A stretch of 6,027 bases of DNA from Candidatus Altarchaeales archaeon A3 (GTDB lineage: Archaea > Altiarchaeota > Altiarchaeia > Altiarchaeales > Altiarchaeaceae). This document shows, in pieces, positions 1-5,759 of this stretch; positions within the stretch are counted from its first letter, which is position 1, and every line of letters starts with the position of its first letter. The translations under genes were made by a program, and so were the position numbers. The stretch covers positions 1 to 6,027 of the forward strand of contig MTER01000080.1 of NCBI GenBank assembly GCA_002083985.1, written 5' to 3'. Below the pieces are notes generated by a model. It did not search any database, was not told the DNA's origin, and saw only the letters and a list, made by a program, of their open reading frames with translations.

Positions 1-1
1 A

Positions 2-109
2 AGCAACCAAAGATTCAATGAATTAATGTTGAAAAATCCCCTCTCTTGGGCGATGACCAGCACATTAGCAATAGAATACACTCTTGAAGAACCAGATAAA
101 CTTCCCTAA
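2..109 (+). CDS. C-terminal end of an unidentified protein, cut by the window edge; possible restriction endonuclease
   Basis: The second forward frame is open from the window edge for 35 codons and ends in TAA at 107-109, while the other two forward frames stop within about 35 bases. The visible C-terminus includes LSWAMTSTLAIEYTLEEP, a protein-like mix of hydrophobic and charged residues. I do not recognise the family. The stop codon overlaps that of the convergent DNA methyltransferase gene (106-108 on the other strand), so the two genes sit tail to tail with no spacer. Type II restriction endonuclease genes often lie beside their methyltransferase in this way, so a cognate nuclease is a reasonable inference from position alone. 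No catalytic motif is visible in this fragment. It could equally be an unrelated protein. Confidence 0.5.
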   Translation, partial: SNQRFNELMLKNPLSWAMTSTLAIEYTLEEPDKLP

Positions 110-555
110 TCGGACTTTAACTTTTTCTGATAAAAATTTGATTCTTCACTTATTCGTTTTTTTGCCAAATCAACATACTCCTTCGATATATCAAAACCCA
201 AAAATTTCCTTCCCATACCTATAGCTGCCAAAGCAGTTGTTCCAGAACCCATAAATATATCTAAAACAATTCCATCCGGTGGGCAGAAACATTGGATAAA
301 ATCATAAGGTAATTTATCAGGAAATGTTGCAGGGTGTTGGTGTTTGAGACGGGTTCCATCACCAGCAGTCATATATTTCCAAATAGTTCCCCTACACTTC
401 ATAAGGTTTATAGTTATAGGTCTTGTTGGAATGCGAATTCCATTTGTAAGACGAGTTCCTCCCCCTGTCATTGTCTTGCCTCCATGTTTTGAAGGTATTT
501 TTAACGGCTCTTTGTTAAAATAAGCAGGTCTTTCTCCTTTTAAGAAAACAAGCAT
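106..555 (-). CDS. C-terminal half of the split DNA methyltransferase (SAM-binding half)
   Basis: This frame encodes 149 residues from the first ATG, but its family similarity begins further upstream, at AWWNKRFRVDHEY, directly after the G4 tract. MLVFLKGERP is therefore an internal piece rather than a natural N-terminus. HPATFPDKLPYDFIQCF (74-90 of this frame) corresponds to motif X, and VLDIFMGSGTT (97-107) to motif I, the SAM-binding loop. The family usually has DPF before the glycine loop and here it reads DIF. GMGRKFLGFDISKEYVDLAKKRI (113-135) is the standard end of the fold. The middle stretch containing GGGTRLTNGIRIPTRP probably belongs to the variable target-recognition region. Separate translation from ATG 553-555 would yield an incomplete protein. 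Confidence 0.75.
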   Translation of the reverse strand: MLVFLKGERPAYFNKEPLKIPSKHGGKTMTGGGTRLTNGIRIPTRPITINLMKCRGTIWKYMTAGDGTRLKHQHPATFPDKLPYDFIQCFCPPDGIVLDIFMGSGTTALAAIGMGRKFLGFDISKEYVDLAKKRISEESNFYQKKLKSD

Positions 556-566
556 ATATTCATGAT

Positions 567-1025
567 CTACTCTGAATCTTTTATTCCACCATGCCCCTCG
601 GCCCCATATTTACGATAAATTAATGTTTCAAATAACTTAAATTTTGCCTTTTCACACCAGTCAATAGCTGTTTTAAAAGTTGTCAGTGTTTTTCCAAAAT
701 TTTTTGTCTGATCCTGCATAACCATAACAGCAATTCCTCCATCTTTCATTACTCTGAAGACCTCTTTTCCGATTGCACTTAAGTCCAGAGAAAAGCCCTT
801 ATAGTCCCTTAAATTATCGTACGGTGGAGATGTAACCATTAAATCAATACAATTATCAGGAAGTCCTTTTAAACCTTCCAGTGCATCAATTGCATATATG
901 TCATTCAATTCAAAATCACCTCGCTTACTCTCGGAAATTTTAAAAACTTCGTTTTTAAAACAACATCGCTTACTCTCCGATGTTTCAAAAATTTCGTTTT
1001 TGAAATTGCCTATTTTTTCAGTCAT
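567..1025 (-). CDS. N-terminal half of the split DNA methyltransferase (catalytic motif IV half)
   Basis: This 152-residue frame starts at ATG 1023-1025. Residues 1-37 are an extension built from two 15-residue repeats (FKNEIFETSESKRCC and FKNEVFKISESKRGD). The family-like part starts at FELNDIYAIDALEGL (38-52) and leads into LPDNCIDLMVTSPPYDNLRDY, with catalytic motif IV TSPPY at 65-69. EVFRVMKDGGIAVMVMQD (88-105) matches the next conserved strand. The last eight residues, HGGIKDSE, come from the wrong frame after the G4 tract. Without the SAM-binding half this polypeptide should not methylate DNA by itself. A start closer to FELND would resemble relatives better, but no in-frame ATG is present there, so I keep the upstream start. 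Confidence 0.75.
   Translation of the reverse strand: MTEKIGNFKNEIFETSESKRCCFKNEVFKISESKRGDFELNDIYAIDALEGLKGLPDNCIDLMVTSPPYDNLRDYKGFSLDLSAIGKEVFRVMKDGGIAVMVMQDQTKNFGKTLTTFKTAIDWCEKAKFKLFETLIYRKYGAEGHGGIKDSE
915..1004 (-). repeat. In-frame 45-bp tandem repeat (two copies) at the methyltransferase 5' end
   Basis: Two imperfect 45-bp units (960-1004 and 915-959) encode 15 residues each. Each contains a hairpin-forming palindrome, TTTCAAAAA/TTTTTGAAA at 983-1005 in one copy and TTTTAAAAAC/GTTTTTAAAA at 938-960 in the other, followed on the reverse strand by GAGAGTAAGCGA. The C-G pair at the fourth stem position of the first copy is a T-A pair in the second, so pairing is kept. The tail of the second copy, GAGAGTAAGCGAGGTGA (916-932), matches repeats at 2966-2982 and 6006-6021. 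The unit therefore seems to be a dispersed palindromic element that lies inside a coding region. Confidence 0.85.
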
Positions 1026-1044
1026 TTTAAATAATATTAGTAAA

Positions 1045-1054
1045 TAAATTATAA
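1045..1054 (-). promoter_or_regulatory. Candidate TATA box for the methyltransferase gene
   Basis: On the reverse strand the sequence TTATAATTTA lies with its centre about 25 bp upstream of the ATG at 1023-1025. That is the normal distance from an archaeal TATA box to the transcription start, so the mRNA may be leaderless or nearly so. No Shine-Dalgarno sequence is visible before the ATG, which fits. The region is AT-rich, so chance matches are easy. Confidence 0.35.
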
Positions 1055-1150
1055 GTTAGTAGAATATGCTTAATAAAGAGTGGAGGTTACTTGTTATTTT
1101 TTGACGGTTACGAGTGATTTACCACTTAATATTGAGCAAGTTCAGTTAGT

Positions 1151-1222
1151 AAAATAAATAATAGAGTTGTTGCAAATTAAAAATTTTAAAGGTGAAAAAG
1201 TTATTTTGCAACATGTCTAATA
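1151..1222 (+). repeat. Dispersed repeat, copy A (inverted relative to 5941-5984)
   Basis: The end of this element, GCAACATGTCTAATA (1208-1222), occurs exactly as its reverse complement at 5941-5955. Similarity continues inward (TGAAAAAGTTATTTT against TGAAAATTATTTC) and, after a gap of roughly 25 bases, into AATAATAGAGTTG against AACAATAGATTG. This copy also contains a 9-bp inverted repeat, TGTTGCAAA (1168-1176) and TTTGCAACA (1205-1213), with a 28-base loop. It lies between the divergent promoters. It may be a small non-autonomous mobile element or a structured site; no coding capacity is visible. Confidence 0.55.
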
Positions 1223-1276
1223 TATCAGAATCAAATTTTTACTATTTAAAAATTAGAATATATATGTAAATTTACC

Positions 1277-1285
1277 TTTATAAAA
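1277..1285 (+). promoter_or_regulatory. Candidate TATA box for gatD
   Basis: TTTATAAAA, preceded by ACC, stands about 52 bp upstream of the gatD ATG. An archaeal start site about 25 bp downstream would give a leader of roughly 25-30 nt. The leader contains no clear GGTG- or GGAGG-type ribosome binding site. The other AT-rich stretch, at 1243-1266, is a weaker alternative. Confidence 0.4.
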
Positions 1286-1333
1286 ATAATTCTTAAAAAG
1301 ATAAACATCGCGAGACAGAGAACTATACTTAAA

Positions 1334-2641
1334 ATGAATTCAAATAATACAAATGCAGGGGATTTTGTAAAGATTACCACAAAAGATAAAATTTTTGAGG
1401 GGTATCTGATGCCTGAATACGAACTTGAAAGCAGGGAATTTTTGTTTGTGAAATTGAAAAGCGGTTACAATGTCGGAATAAAGAAAGACAAAATTTCAAA
1501 TATGGAGATTGTTGAAAAAAGAGAAAAGCAATGTGAAAAAGGAAACACAGAAAAGGGAGATGACTTCGAGTCCGCTGATGGAAAAATTTTAATATTGGCA
1601 ACAGGGGGCACAATAGCGAGCAAAATTGATTACATAACAGGGGGTGTAAAGCCGGCATTTTCTGCATCCGATCTATTAAGCACGGTTCCGGAAATTTCTA
1701 AAACAGGTGTAAAAATTTTAGGAAAGCAAGTCATTAATAAATTTTCTGAAAATTTAACTCCCGATGACTGGATTAAAATTGCGAGTGAATGTTATAATTA
1801 CATAAAAAAAGGAGCAAATGGAATTGTGATTCCGCATGGAACTGATACAATGCATTATTCATCGGCAGTCCTTTCATTCATGTTGAAAAATTTAAATGTC
1901 CCGGTCGTTTTTACAGGAGCACAGCGAAGTAGTGATCGCGGGAGTAGCGATGCAACCTTAAATTTAATAAATTCTATATATTTTGCTTCGCTGGACACAA
2001 AAAAATCGGACAATAAAGGCGTCTTTGTTTTAATGCATGAAGATACTAATGATAAATTTTGTGCTGTTTTCAGAGGAACGAGGGTCAGGAAGATGCACAC
2101 GAGCAGAAGGGATGCCTTTAAAGGAGACAAATTTGCGATGCTCAATTTTTTTGAAAGGAAATTTGAGGTATTTGAAAAGAACGAATTAAATGAATTAAAT
2201 ACAAAAGAAAAAATGAACGAACCTTTGCCCGTAATTCTTGATACAAAGATCGAGAAAAGTGTTATGCTTCTTAAATATTTCCCGACATTAACTTCGGATA
2301 TTTTGGAAATTTTATGCGAAAAATATAAGGGAATTGTTATTGAAGGGACGGGACTGGGACATGTAAATGAATCGCTTATTGACACAATAAAAAGGGCGAT
2401 TGACAATGGAAAATTTATAGCTATGACTTCACAGACAATATTCGGAAGGACGAATTTGGAGGTTTATGCAACCGGGAGGAAGCTGCTGAAAGCTGGCGTT
2501 GTTCCCTGCGAGGATATGTTTCCGGAAGTTGCTTATGTTAAACTGATGTTCGCGTTGGGACATTATGATAAGTATGAGGACATAAAAAATTTTATGCTGA
2601 CAAATATTGCTTATGAAATTAATAAAAGAAGTGAAATTTAA
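1334..2641 (+). CDS. gatD: Glutamyl-tRNA(Gln) amidotransferase subunit D (GatD)
   Basis: GatD is the asparaginase-like subunit of the archaeal GatDE complex. It releases ammonia from glutamine or asparagine in the cytoplasm, and GatE uses it to convert Glu-tRNA(Gln) into Gln-tRNA(Gln). The 435 residues match the usual length of the family. Residues 9-60 form the small N-terminal domain (GDFVKITTKDKIFEGYLMP), 61-83 are a charged linker, and 84 onward is the L-asparaginase fold: ILATGGTIASK with nucleophile T93, PHGTDTMH with T170 and D171, and GTRVRKMHTSRRDAF with the probable catalytic K253. GAQRSSDRGSSDA (195-207) and EGTGLGHVN (337-345) are also typical. The separate N-terminal domain distinguishes it from plain type I asparaginases. 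The first ATG is used and no better start exists. GatE is not in the window, so the pair is not adjacent here on the 3' side. Confidence 0.95.
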   Translation: MNSNNTNAGDFVKITTKDKIFEGYLMPEYELESREFLFVKLKSGYNVGIKKDKISNMEIVEKREKQCEKGNTEKGDDFESADGKILILATGGTIASKIDYITGGVKPAFSASDLLSTVPEISKTGVKILGKQVINKFSENLTPDDWIKIASECYNYIKKGANGIVIPHGTDTMHYSSAVLSFMLKNLNVPVVFTGAQRSSDRGSSDATLNLINSIYFASLDTKKSDNKGVFVLMHEDTNDKFCAVFRGTRVRKMHTSRRDAFKGDKFAMLNFFERKFEVFEKNELNELNTKEKMNEPLPVILDTKIEKSVMLLKYFPTLTSDILEILCEKYKGIVIEGTGLGHVNESLIDTIKRAIDNGKFIAMTSQTIFGRTNLEVYATGRKLLKAGVVPCEDMFPEVAYVKLMFALGHYDKYEDIKNFMLTNIAYEINKRSEI

Positions 2642-2670
2642 AAAACTCATTATGAATTTGAATTACACAA

Positions 2671-2691
2671 TTTAAAAGTTTATCTTTTAAA
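2671..2691 (+). terminator. Weak candidate terminator after gatD
   Basis: An 8-bp inverted repeat, TTTAAAAG and CTTTTAAA, with a 5-base loop begins 30 bp after the gatD stop. Archaeal termination depends mainly on T-rich tracts rather than on stable hairpins, and this stem is AT-only, so the assignment is tentative. Confidence 0.25.
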
Positions 2692-2818
2692 TCTCCGGAC
2701 TATAGTAAATTTATCAACGTTTGATTACTTGAATTTACCATCATGTGAAGCCACATAAATCACGATATTTCTATCAAAAGTTAGTAGATTCACTATATTT
2801 TAAAAATCAACAAATTTT

Positions 2819-2982
2819 AAAATACACGAAGGAAGTCCGCTCACTTCGTTCCACTCACTCCGCCCTTGTCTTTCAAAAATCTTTGAGATTTTTGAAATCG
2901 TGTATTTTCAAAACTTTGCGTTGAAAATCGTTCGTGGATTTTTCAAACGAAATCGTTCGAAAAATGAGCGTAAGTCAGGTGA
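2819..2982. repeat. Cluster of nested palindromes (long member of the repeat family)
   Basis: Four inverted repeats are packed together. An 11-bp outer pair, AAAATACACGA (2819-2829) and TCGTGTATTTT (2898-2908), encloses a perfect 12-bp hairpin, TTTCAAAAATCT/AGATTTTTGAAA (2871-2897, loop TTG). An 8-bp pair, ATTTTCAA/TTGAAAAT (2904-2928), follows. Then comes a 12-of-13 pair, ATTTTTCAAACGA/TCGTTCGAAAAAT (2938-2965), and the tail GAGCGTAAGTCAGGTGA (2966-2982). It shares CGCTCACTTCGTTC (2838-2851) and TCGTGTATTTTCAAAA (2898-2913) with the shorter element near 5765-5792. It is non-coding by inspection. It could act as a transcript end, a processing site or a non-autonomous mobile repeat. Confidence 0.8.
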
Positions 2983-3042
2983 AACCTAACAACCTCATGG
3001 TTTAATTATTTATTTATTTTTTGTTCATCTTATTTATTTAAC

Positions 3043-3051
3043 TTATTTAAA
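3043..3051 (+). promoter_or_regulatory. Candidate TATA box for the ATPase-leuA operon
   Basis: TTATTTAAA is a good TATA-like sequence that would place a transcription start near 3072 and leave a leader of about 50 nt before ATG 3123. A second option, TTTATATT at 3080-3087, would give a leader of only about 15 nt. The region is so AT-rich that I cannot choose between them. No ribosome binding site stands out before the ATG. Confidence 0.3.
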
Positions 3052-3122
3052 GTTTTTATTATTTGTTATTGCTTATTAATTTATATTGTTGTGTTTGTAA
3101 AATAGAAAGAAATATTACTAAA

Positions 3123-4214
3123 ATGAATGAAATAGGAAATTTTGGAGATATTGGATTTTTTGACAGGGAAAAAGAAAAAGAAGAAATTTTGAGTATTTTG
3201 AAATTTAAGCCGCAATTAATAAATTTCATTTACGGGCCGATAAACAGCGGAAAGACAACGCTAATTACAAATTTAATTGAAAATTTACCGGATAATTATG
3301 TCGTTTTTTACATAAATTTAAGAGAAAGAACCTTTCCTTCATTTATGGAATTCCTCAATATTTTATTTTATGTTAAACCGGAAAAAGGAATTTTCAAAAA
3401 AATAATGAACAAGTTAAGAAGTTATAGTCCCGATGTAATCTCTGATATGGGGCATTTGGGCAAAGCGTTTGGTTTTCCCATCCCGGAAGAGACGCTGAAA
3501 AAGATTTTTAGCAAGGAAAATCCAAATGATGCATTTGTATATATTTTGGAAATAATTAGAAATGTTAAAAAGGAAGGCAGAACTCCTGTTTTAATAATTG
3601 ATGAATTACAAAAGATAGGAGACATTAAAATAAACGGACATTTAATTTATGAGGTCTTTAATTTCTTCATCCGCTTAACAAAAGAGTTACATATTTGTCA
3701 TGTCTTTGCTTTATCTTCTGATTCATTGTTTATTGAAAAGATATATAATGAAGCGATACTTCAGGGAAGGAGCAATTATCTGCTCGTTGATGATTTTGAC
3801 GAAGAAACAGCAAAGAACTTTTTGGAGAAATACGGCATTAGCAAAGAAGAACAGGAAATTGTTTGGAATAATTTTGGCGGAAAACCGGGTTATCTGTCGG
3901 ATATTGTCAATACTAAATTCAGAGGTAAAAATATAAACAAAGAAATTCAAAAGACCTTAAAGATAAGCAAAGGGCAGATAGAAGAAATTATATACGCCCT
4001 GAAAGATGAAAATGAAGAAATGTTTAATGGTTGCATAGATGTTTTTGAAAAGTTTAAAAATAGTGACAATTTTGATTACCTGAATGTTACGAAATACATA
4101 AGATTTTTGGTTGAGAAAAATATAATATTTGTTAATTCCGCTGAAAAGAACATAAAAGCACAATCAAGAATAAATTTAGTTGCAATCAGAGAAATTTTAA
4201 AAGAGTTAAAATGA
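3123..4214 (+). CDS. Archaeal AAA+/STAND-type ATPase of unknown function
   Basis: The 363-residue protein resembles the ATPase family found mainly in archaea (ATPase_2 type P-loop NTPases). In order: the family-typical opening GFFDREKEKEEI (11-22), Walker A GPINSGKTT (38-46), Walker B PVLIIDELQ (155-163), a sensor-like VFALSSDSLF (194-203), then the DDFDEETAKNFLEKYGI lid segment (223-239) and GGKPGYLSDIV (252-262). The C-terminal 100 residues probably form a winged-helix-like domain. There is no DUF234-type nuclease domain, signal peptide or membrane segment. The key ATP-binding residues are present, so it is probably active. An open frame extends to TTG 3063, but its extra 20 residues (LLLINLYCCVCK) do not look like the family, so I use ATG 3123. 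It overlaps leuA by 4 bp, and the two are probably cotranscribed. The cellular role of this family is mostly unknown. Confidence 0.85.
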   Translation: MNEIGNFGDIGFFDREKEKEEILSILKFKPQLINFIYGPINSGKTTLITNLIENLPDNYVVFYINLRERTFPSFMEFLNILFYVKPEKGIFKKIMNKLRSYSPDVISDMGHLGKAFGFPIPEETLKKIFSKENPNDAFVYILEIIRNVKKEGRTPVLIIDELQKIGDIKINGHLIYEVFNFFIRLTKELHICHVFALSSDSLFIEKIYNEAILQGRSNYLLVDDFDEETAKNFLEKYGISKEEQEIVWNNFGGKPGYLSDIVNTKFRGKNINKEIQKTLKISKGQIEEIIYALKDENEEMFNGCIDVFEKFKNSDNFDYLNVTKYIRFLVEKNIIFVNSAEKNIKAQSRINLVAIREILKELK

Positions 4215-5680
4215 AAATAAAAATTTTTGATACGACATTGAGGGATGGAGAGCAAACACCGGGAGTAGCAATAACTTCGCAGGATAAATTTAAGATTGCA
4301 GAAGCGTTAGTTGAACTTGGAGCAGATATTATTGAGGCAGGGTTTCCATCGGCATCAGAAGGAGAACAAAAGACTGTGAAAGAAATTTCAAAAAATTTTC
4401 CCAAAAAAATTTGCGGACTGGCAAGATGCACAAAAAAAGATATTGATGCATGCATTAATGCTGATGTTGATTTGATTCACATATTTATTGCAACCTCCCA
4501 GATACACATGAAGTATAAATTAAAGATGAATGAAGAGCAGGTTATGGAAAAAGCAAGAGAAAGTATTCAATATTGCATAAATCACGGATTTAAGGTTCAT
4601 TTTAGTCTGGAAGACGCAACGAGAACAGAGGAAAATTTTATGGTTAAAATTTGCAAAATAGCGGATGAAATGAAGGTTCATTATATAAACATTCCCGATA
4701 CGGTTGGCGTTTGCACACCCGAAAGAATGAAAAATATAATTTCAATGTTGCGAAAAGAAATTTCAACTCCGCTTGCGGTTCATTGTCATAATGATTTCGG
4801 ACTGGCTGTTGCAAATACACTGGCAGGAATTGAAGAAGGAGTAATATTGCCTCATGTCACAATAAACGGTGTCGGTGAAAGGGCGGGAAATGCTGATTTG
4901 GAGCAAGTAGTTATGGGATGTAAAATTTTGTATAAAAATCTGGGAATTGAAACGAACATAAAAACCGAGAAAATTTACGAGACCTCAAAATTAGTTGAGC
5001 GACTGTACGGAATAAAAATTTCTCCTAATTTCCCGTTTGTAGGAGATAACGCATTTGCACATGAGGCAGGAATTCATGTTCATGGTGTGCTTGCCGAATC
5101 ATCTACTTATGAGCCGATAACACCTGAAATGGTCGGAGCGAAGAGAAGAATTGTCCTGGGAAAATTAGTCGGAGTGCATGCCGTTGAAAGTAAATTAAAG
5201 GAACTAAATTACAATGTTTCAAATGAAATTGCAGAAGTTATAACAAAAAAGATCAAGGACCTTGGAGATAAAGGAAAAAGGGTTACCGAAGCGGACCTAG
5301 TTGCAATAGCAGATGATATTTTAGGAAGAAAGAGAGAAGAAAATATCAAATTAGTTGATTTGAGGGTTTATAATGATTTCGGAAAAAAACCGTTTGCATT
5401 CGTAAAATTAAATATTGATGGAAAGGAAGAAATTGCAGTAAGCGAGGGTATCGGGACAGTCGATTCTGCATTAAATGCAATAAGAAAGATAAAGGGATAT
5501 GAAAATGTAAATCTTGAAGAATATCATTTGGATGCGATCAGCGGCGGAAGCGATGCGTTAGCAGAAGTAACCGTAAATCTATGTAGCGGAAAAAAAAGAA
5601 CGATTGCAAAAGGAATCCATGAGGACATTGTTATGGCAAGTGTAATTGCATTTATAAATGGGTTAAATAACTTGTTCTGA
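4211..5680 (+). CDS. leuA: 2-isopropylmalate synthase (LeuA family)
   Basis: This enzyme joins acetyl-CoA to 2-oxoisovalerate, the first committed step of leucine synthesis. The 489 residues comprise a catalytic TIM barrel (1-290), a linker, and a LeuA-type regulatory domain (about 376-489). FDTTLRDGEQTPG (6-18) carries R11 and metal ligand D12, HCHND (191-195) gives metal ligands H191 and H193, and GERAGN (222-227) gives N227. GDNAFAHEAGIHVHG (278-292) carries the C-terminal catalytic histidine region. EAGFP, IHIFIATS and INIPDTVGV fit archaeal LeuA better than citramalate synthase, although CimA or AksA activity cannot be excluded by reading alone. The regulatory domain, with SEGIGTVDSAL (411-421), suggests feedback inhibition by the end product. 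The usual GKHSGRHA motif reads GKLVGVHA (317-324). ATG 4211 overlaps the ATPase stop (ATGA), so translation is probably coupled. Confidence 0.88.
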   Translation: MKIKIFDTTLRDGEQTPGVAITSQDKFKIAEALVELGADIIEAGFPSASEGEQKTVKEISKNFPKKICGLARCTKKDIDACINADVDLIHIFIATSQIHMKYKLKMNEEQVMEKARESIQYCINHGFKVHFSLEDATRTEENFMVKICKIADEMKVHYINIPDTVGVCTPERMKNIISMLRKEISTPLAVHCHNDFGLAVANTLAGIEEGVILPHVTINGVGERAGNADLEQVVMGCKILYKNLGIETNIKTEKIYETSKLVERLYGIKISPNFPFVGDNAFAHEAGIHVHGVLAESSTYEPITPEMVGAKRRIVLGKLVGVHAVESKLKELNYNVSNEIAEVITKKIKDLGDKGKRVTEADLVAIADDILGRKREENIKLVDLRVYNDFGKKPFAFVKLNIDGKEEIAVSEGIGTVDSALNAIRKIKGYENVNLEEYHLDAISGGSDALAEVTVNLCSGKKRTIAKGIHEDIVMASVIAFINGLNNLF

Positions 5681-5696
5681 TGTTGTTTTAGATTTT
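5672..5696 (+). terminator. T-rich tract at the end of leuA, candidate archaeal terminator
   Basis: Starting at the stop codon, the sequence TTGTTCTGATGTTGTTTTAGATTTT has several short T runs on the coding strand, the usual pattern of archaeal termination. There is no hairpin. The palindromic element beginning at 5760 could be a second stop or an RNA end-protecting structure. Confidence 0.35.
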
Positions 5697-5759
5697 AAAG
5701 GCAATTCGAACGATGAAGGAAATTTTGACGGAAAGAATATAAAATTTATTTCATTGTGG

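Larger units (their letters stand above)
106..1025 (-). pseudogene. Frameshifted site-specific DNA methyltransferase (beta class, probably N4-cytosine)
   Basis: Two reverse-strand frames, 567-1025 and 106-555, together encode one DNA methyltransferase of about 306 residues. The order of motifs is catalytic TSPPY first (residues 65-69), then the target-recognition stretch, then HPATFP and the SAM-binding FMGSGTT (about 258-264), which is the beta-class order. TSPPY rather than DPPY favours N4-cytosine methylation, although N6-adenine cannot be excluded. The reading frame breaks at the G4 tract at 594-597: restoring one G gives GAEG-AWWNKRFRVDHEY-MLVF, which joins both halves seamlessly, whereas the present sequence runs into TAG at 567-569. 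The gene is therefore a fresh pseudogene, a phase-off allele or a sequencing error. Its stop overlaps that of the convergent upstream gene, consistent with a restriction-modification pair. The first 37 residues are an unusual tandem repeat. Confidence 0.85.
2642..3122. other. Gene-free region between gatD and the ATPase gene
   Basis: I see no credible coding frame, tRNA or rRNA here. From 2642 to 2818 it is AT-rich, with weak pairing such as GTAAATT (2706-2712) and AATTTAC. From 2819 to 2982 it holds the palindromic cluster listed separately. From 3001 to 3122 it is very AT-rich and should contain the promoter of the ATPase-leuA operon. Confidence 0.6.

Noticed and set aside
594..597. A programmed -1 ribosomal frameshift making an active methyltransferase
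   Set aside because: The site has only four Gs, is not a canonical slippery heptamer, and no downstream stimulatory structure was established; kept only as a minor possibility.
1855..2406. A 183-codon reverse frame inside gatD, and shorter reverse frames inside gatD, the ATPase gene and leuA
   Set aside because: They are antisense to strongly recognisable genes, have Ser/Phe/Lys-rich composition typical of shadow frames, and show no motif.
2693..2818. A tRNA or small structured RNA after gatD
   Set aside because: Pairings are short and AT-only, with no cloverleaf, no T-loop consensus GGTTCRA and no conserved RNA motif.
2819..2982. A CRISPR array
   Set aside because: The repeats are palindromic modules of different lengths without regular spacing or equal unique spacers, and no cas gene is present.
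3063..3122. A 20-residue upstream extension of the ATPase from a TTG codon
   Set aside because: The extra residues are Leu-, Ile- and Cys-rich and unlike the family start, TTG is a rare start, and ATG 3123 precedes the typical GFFDREKE opening.
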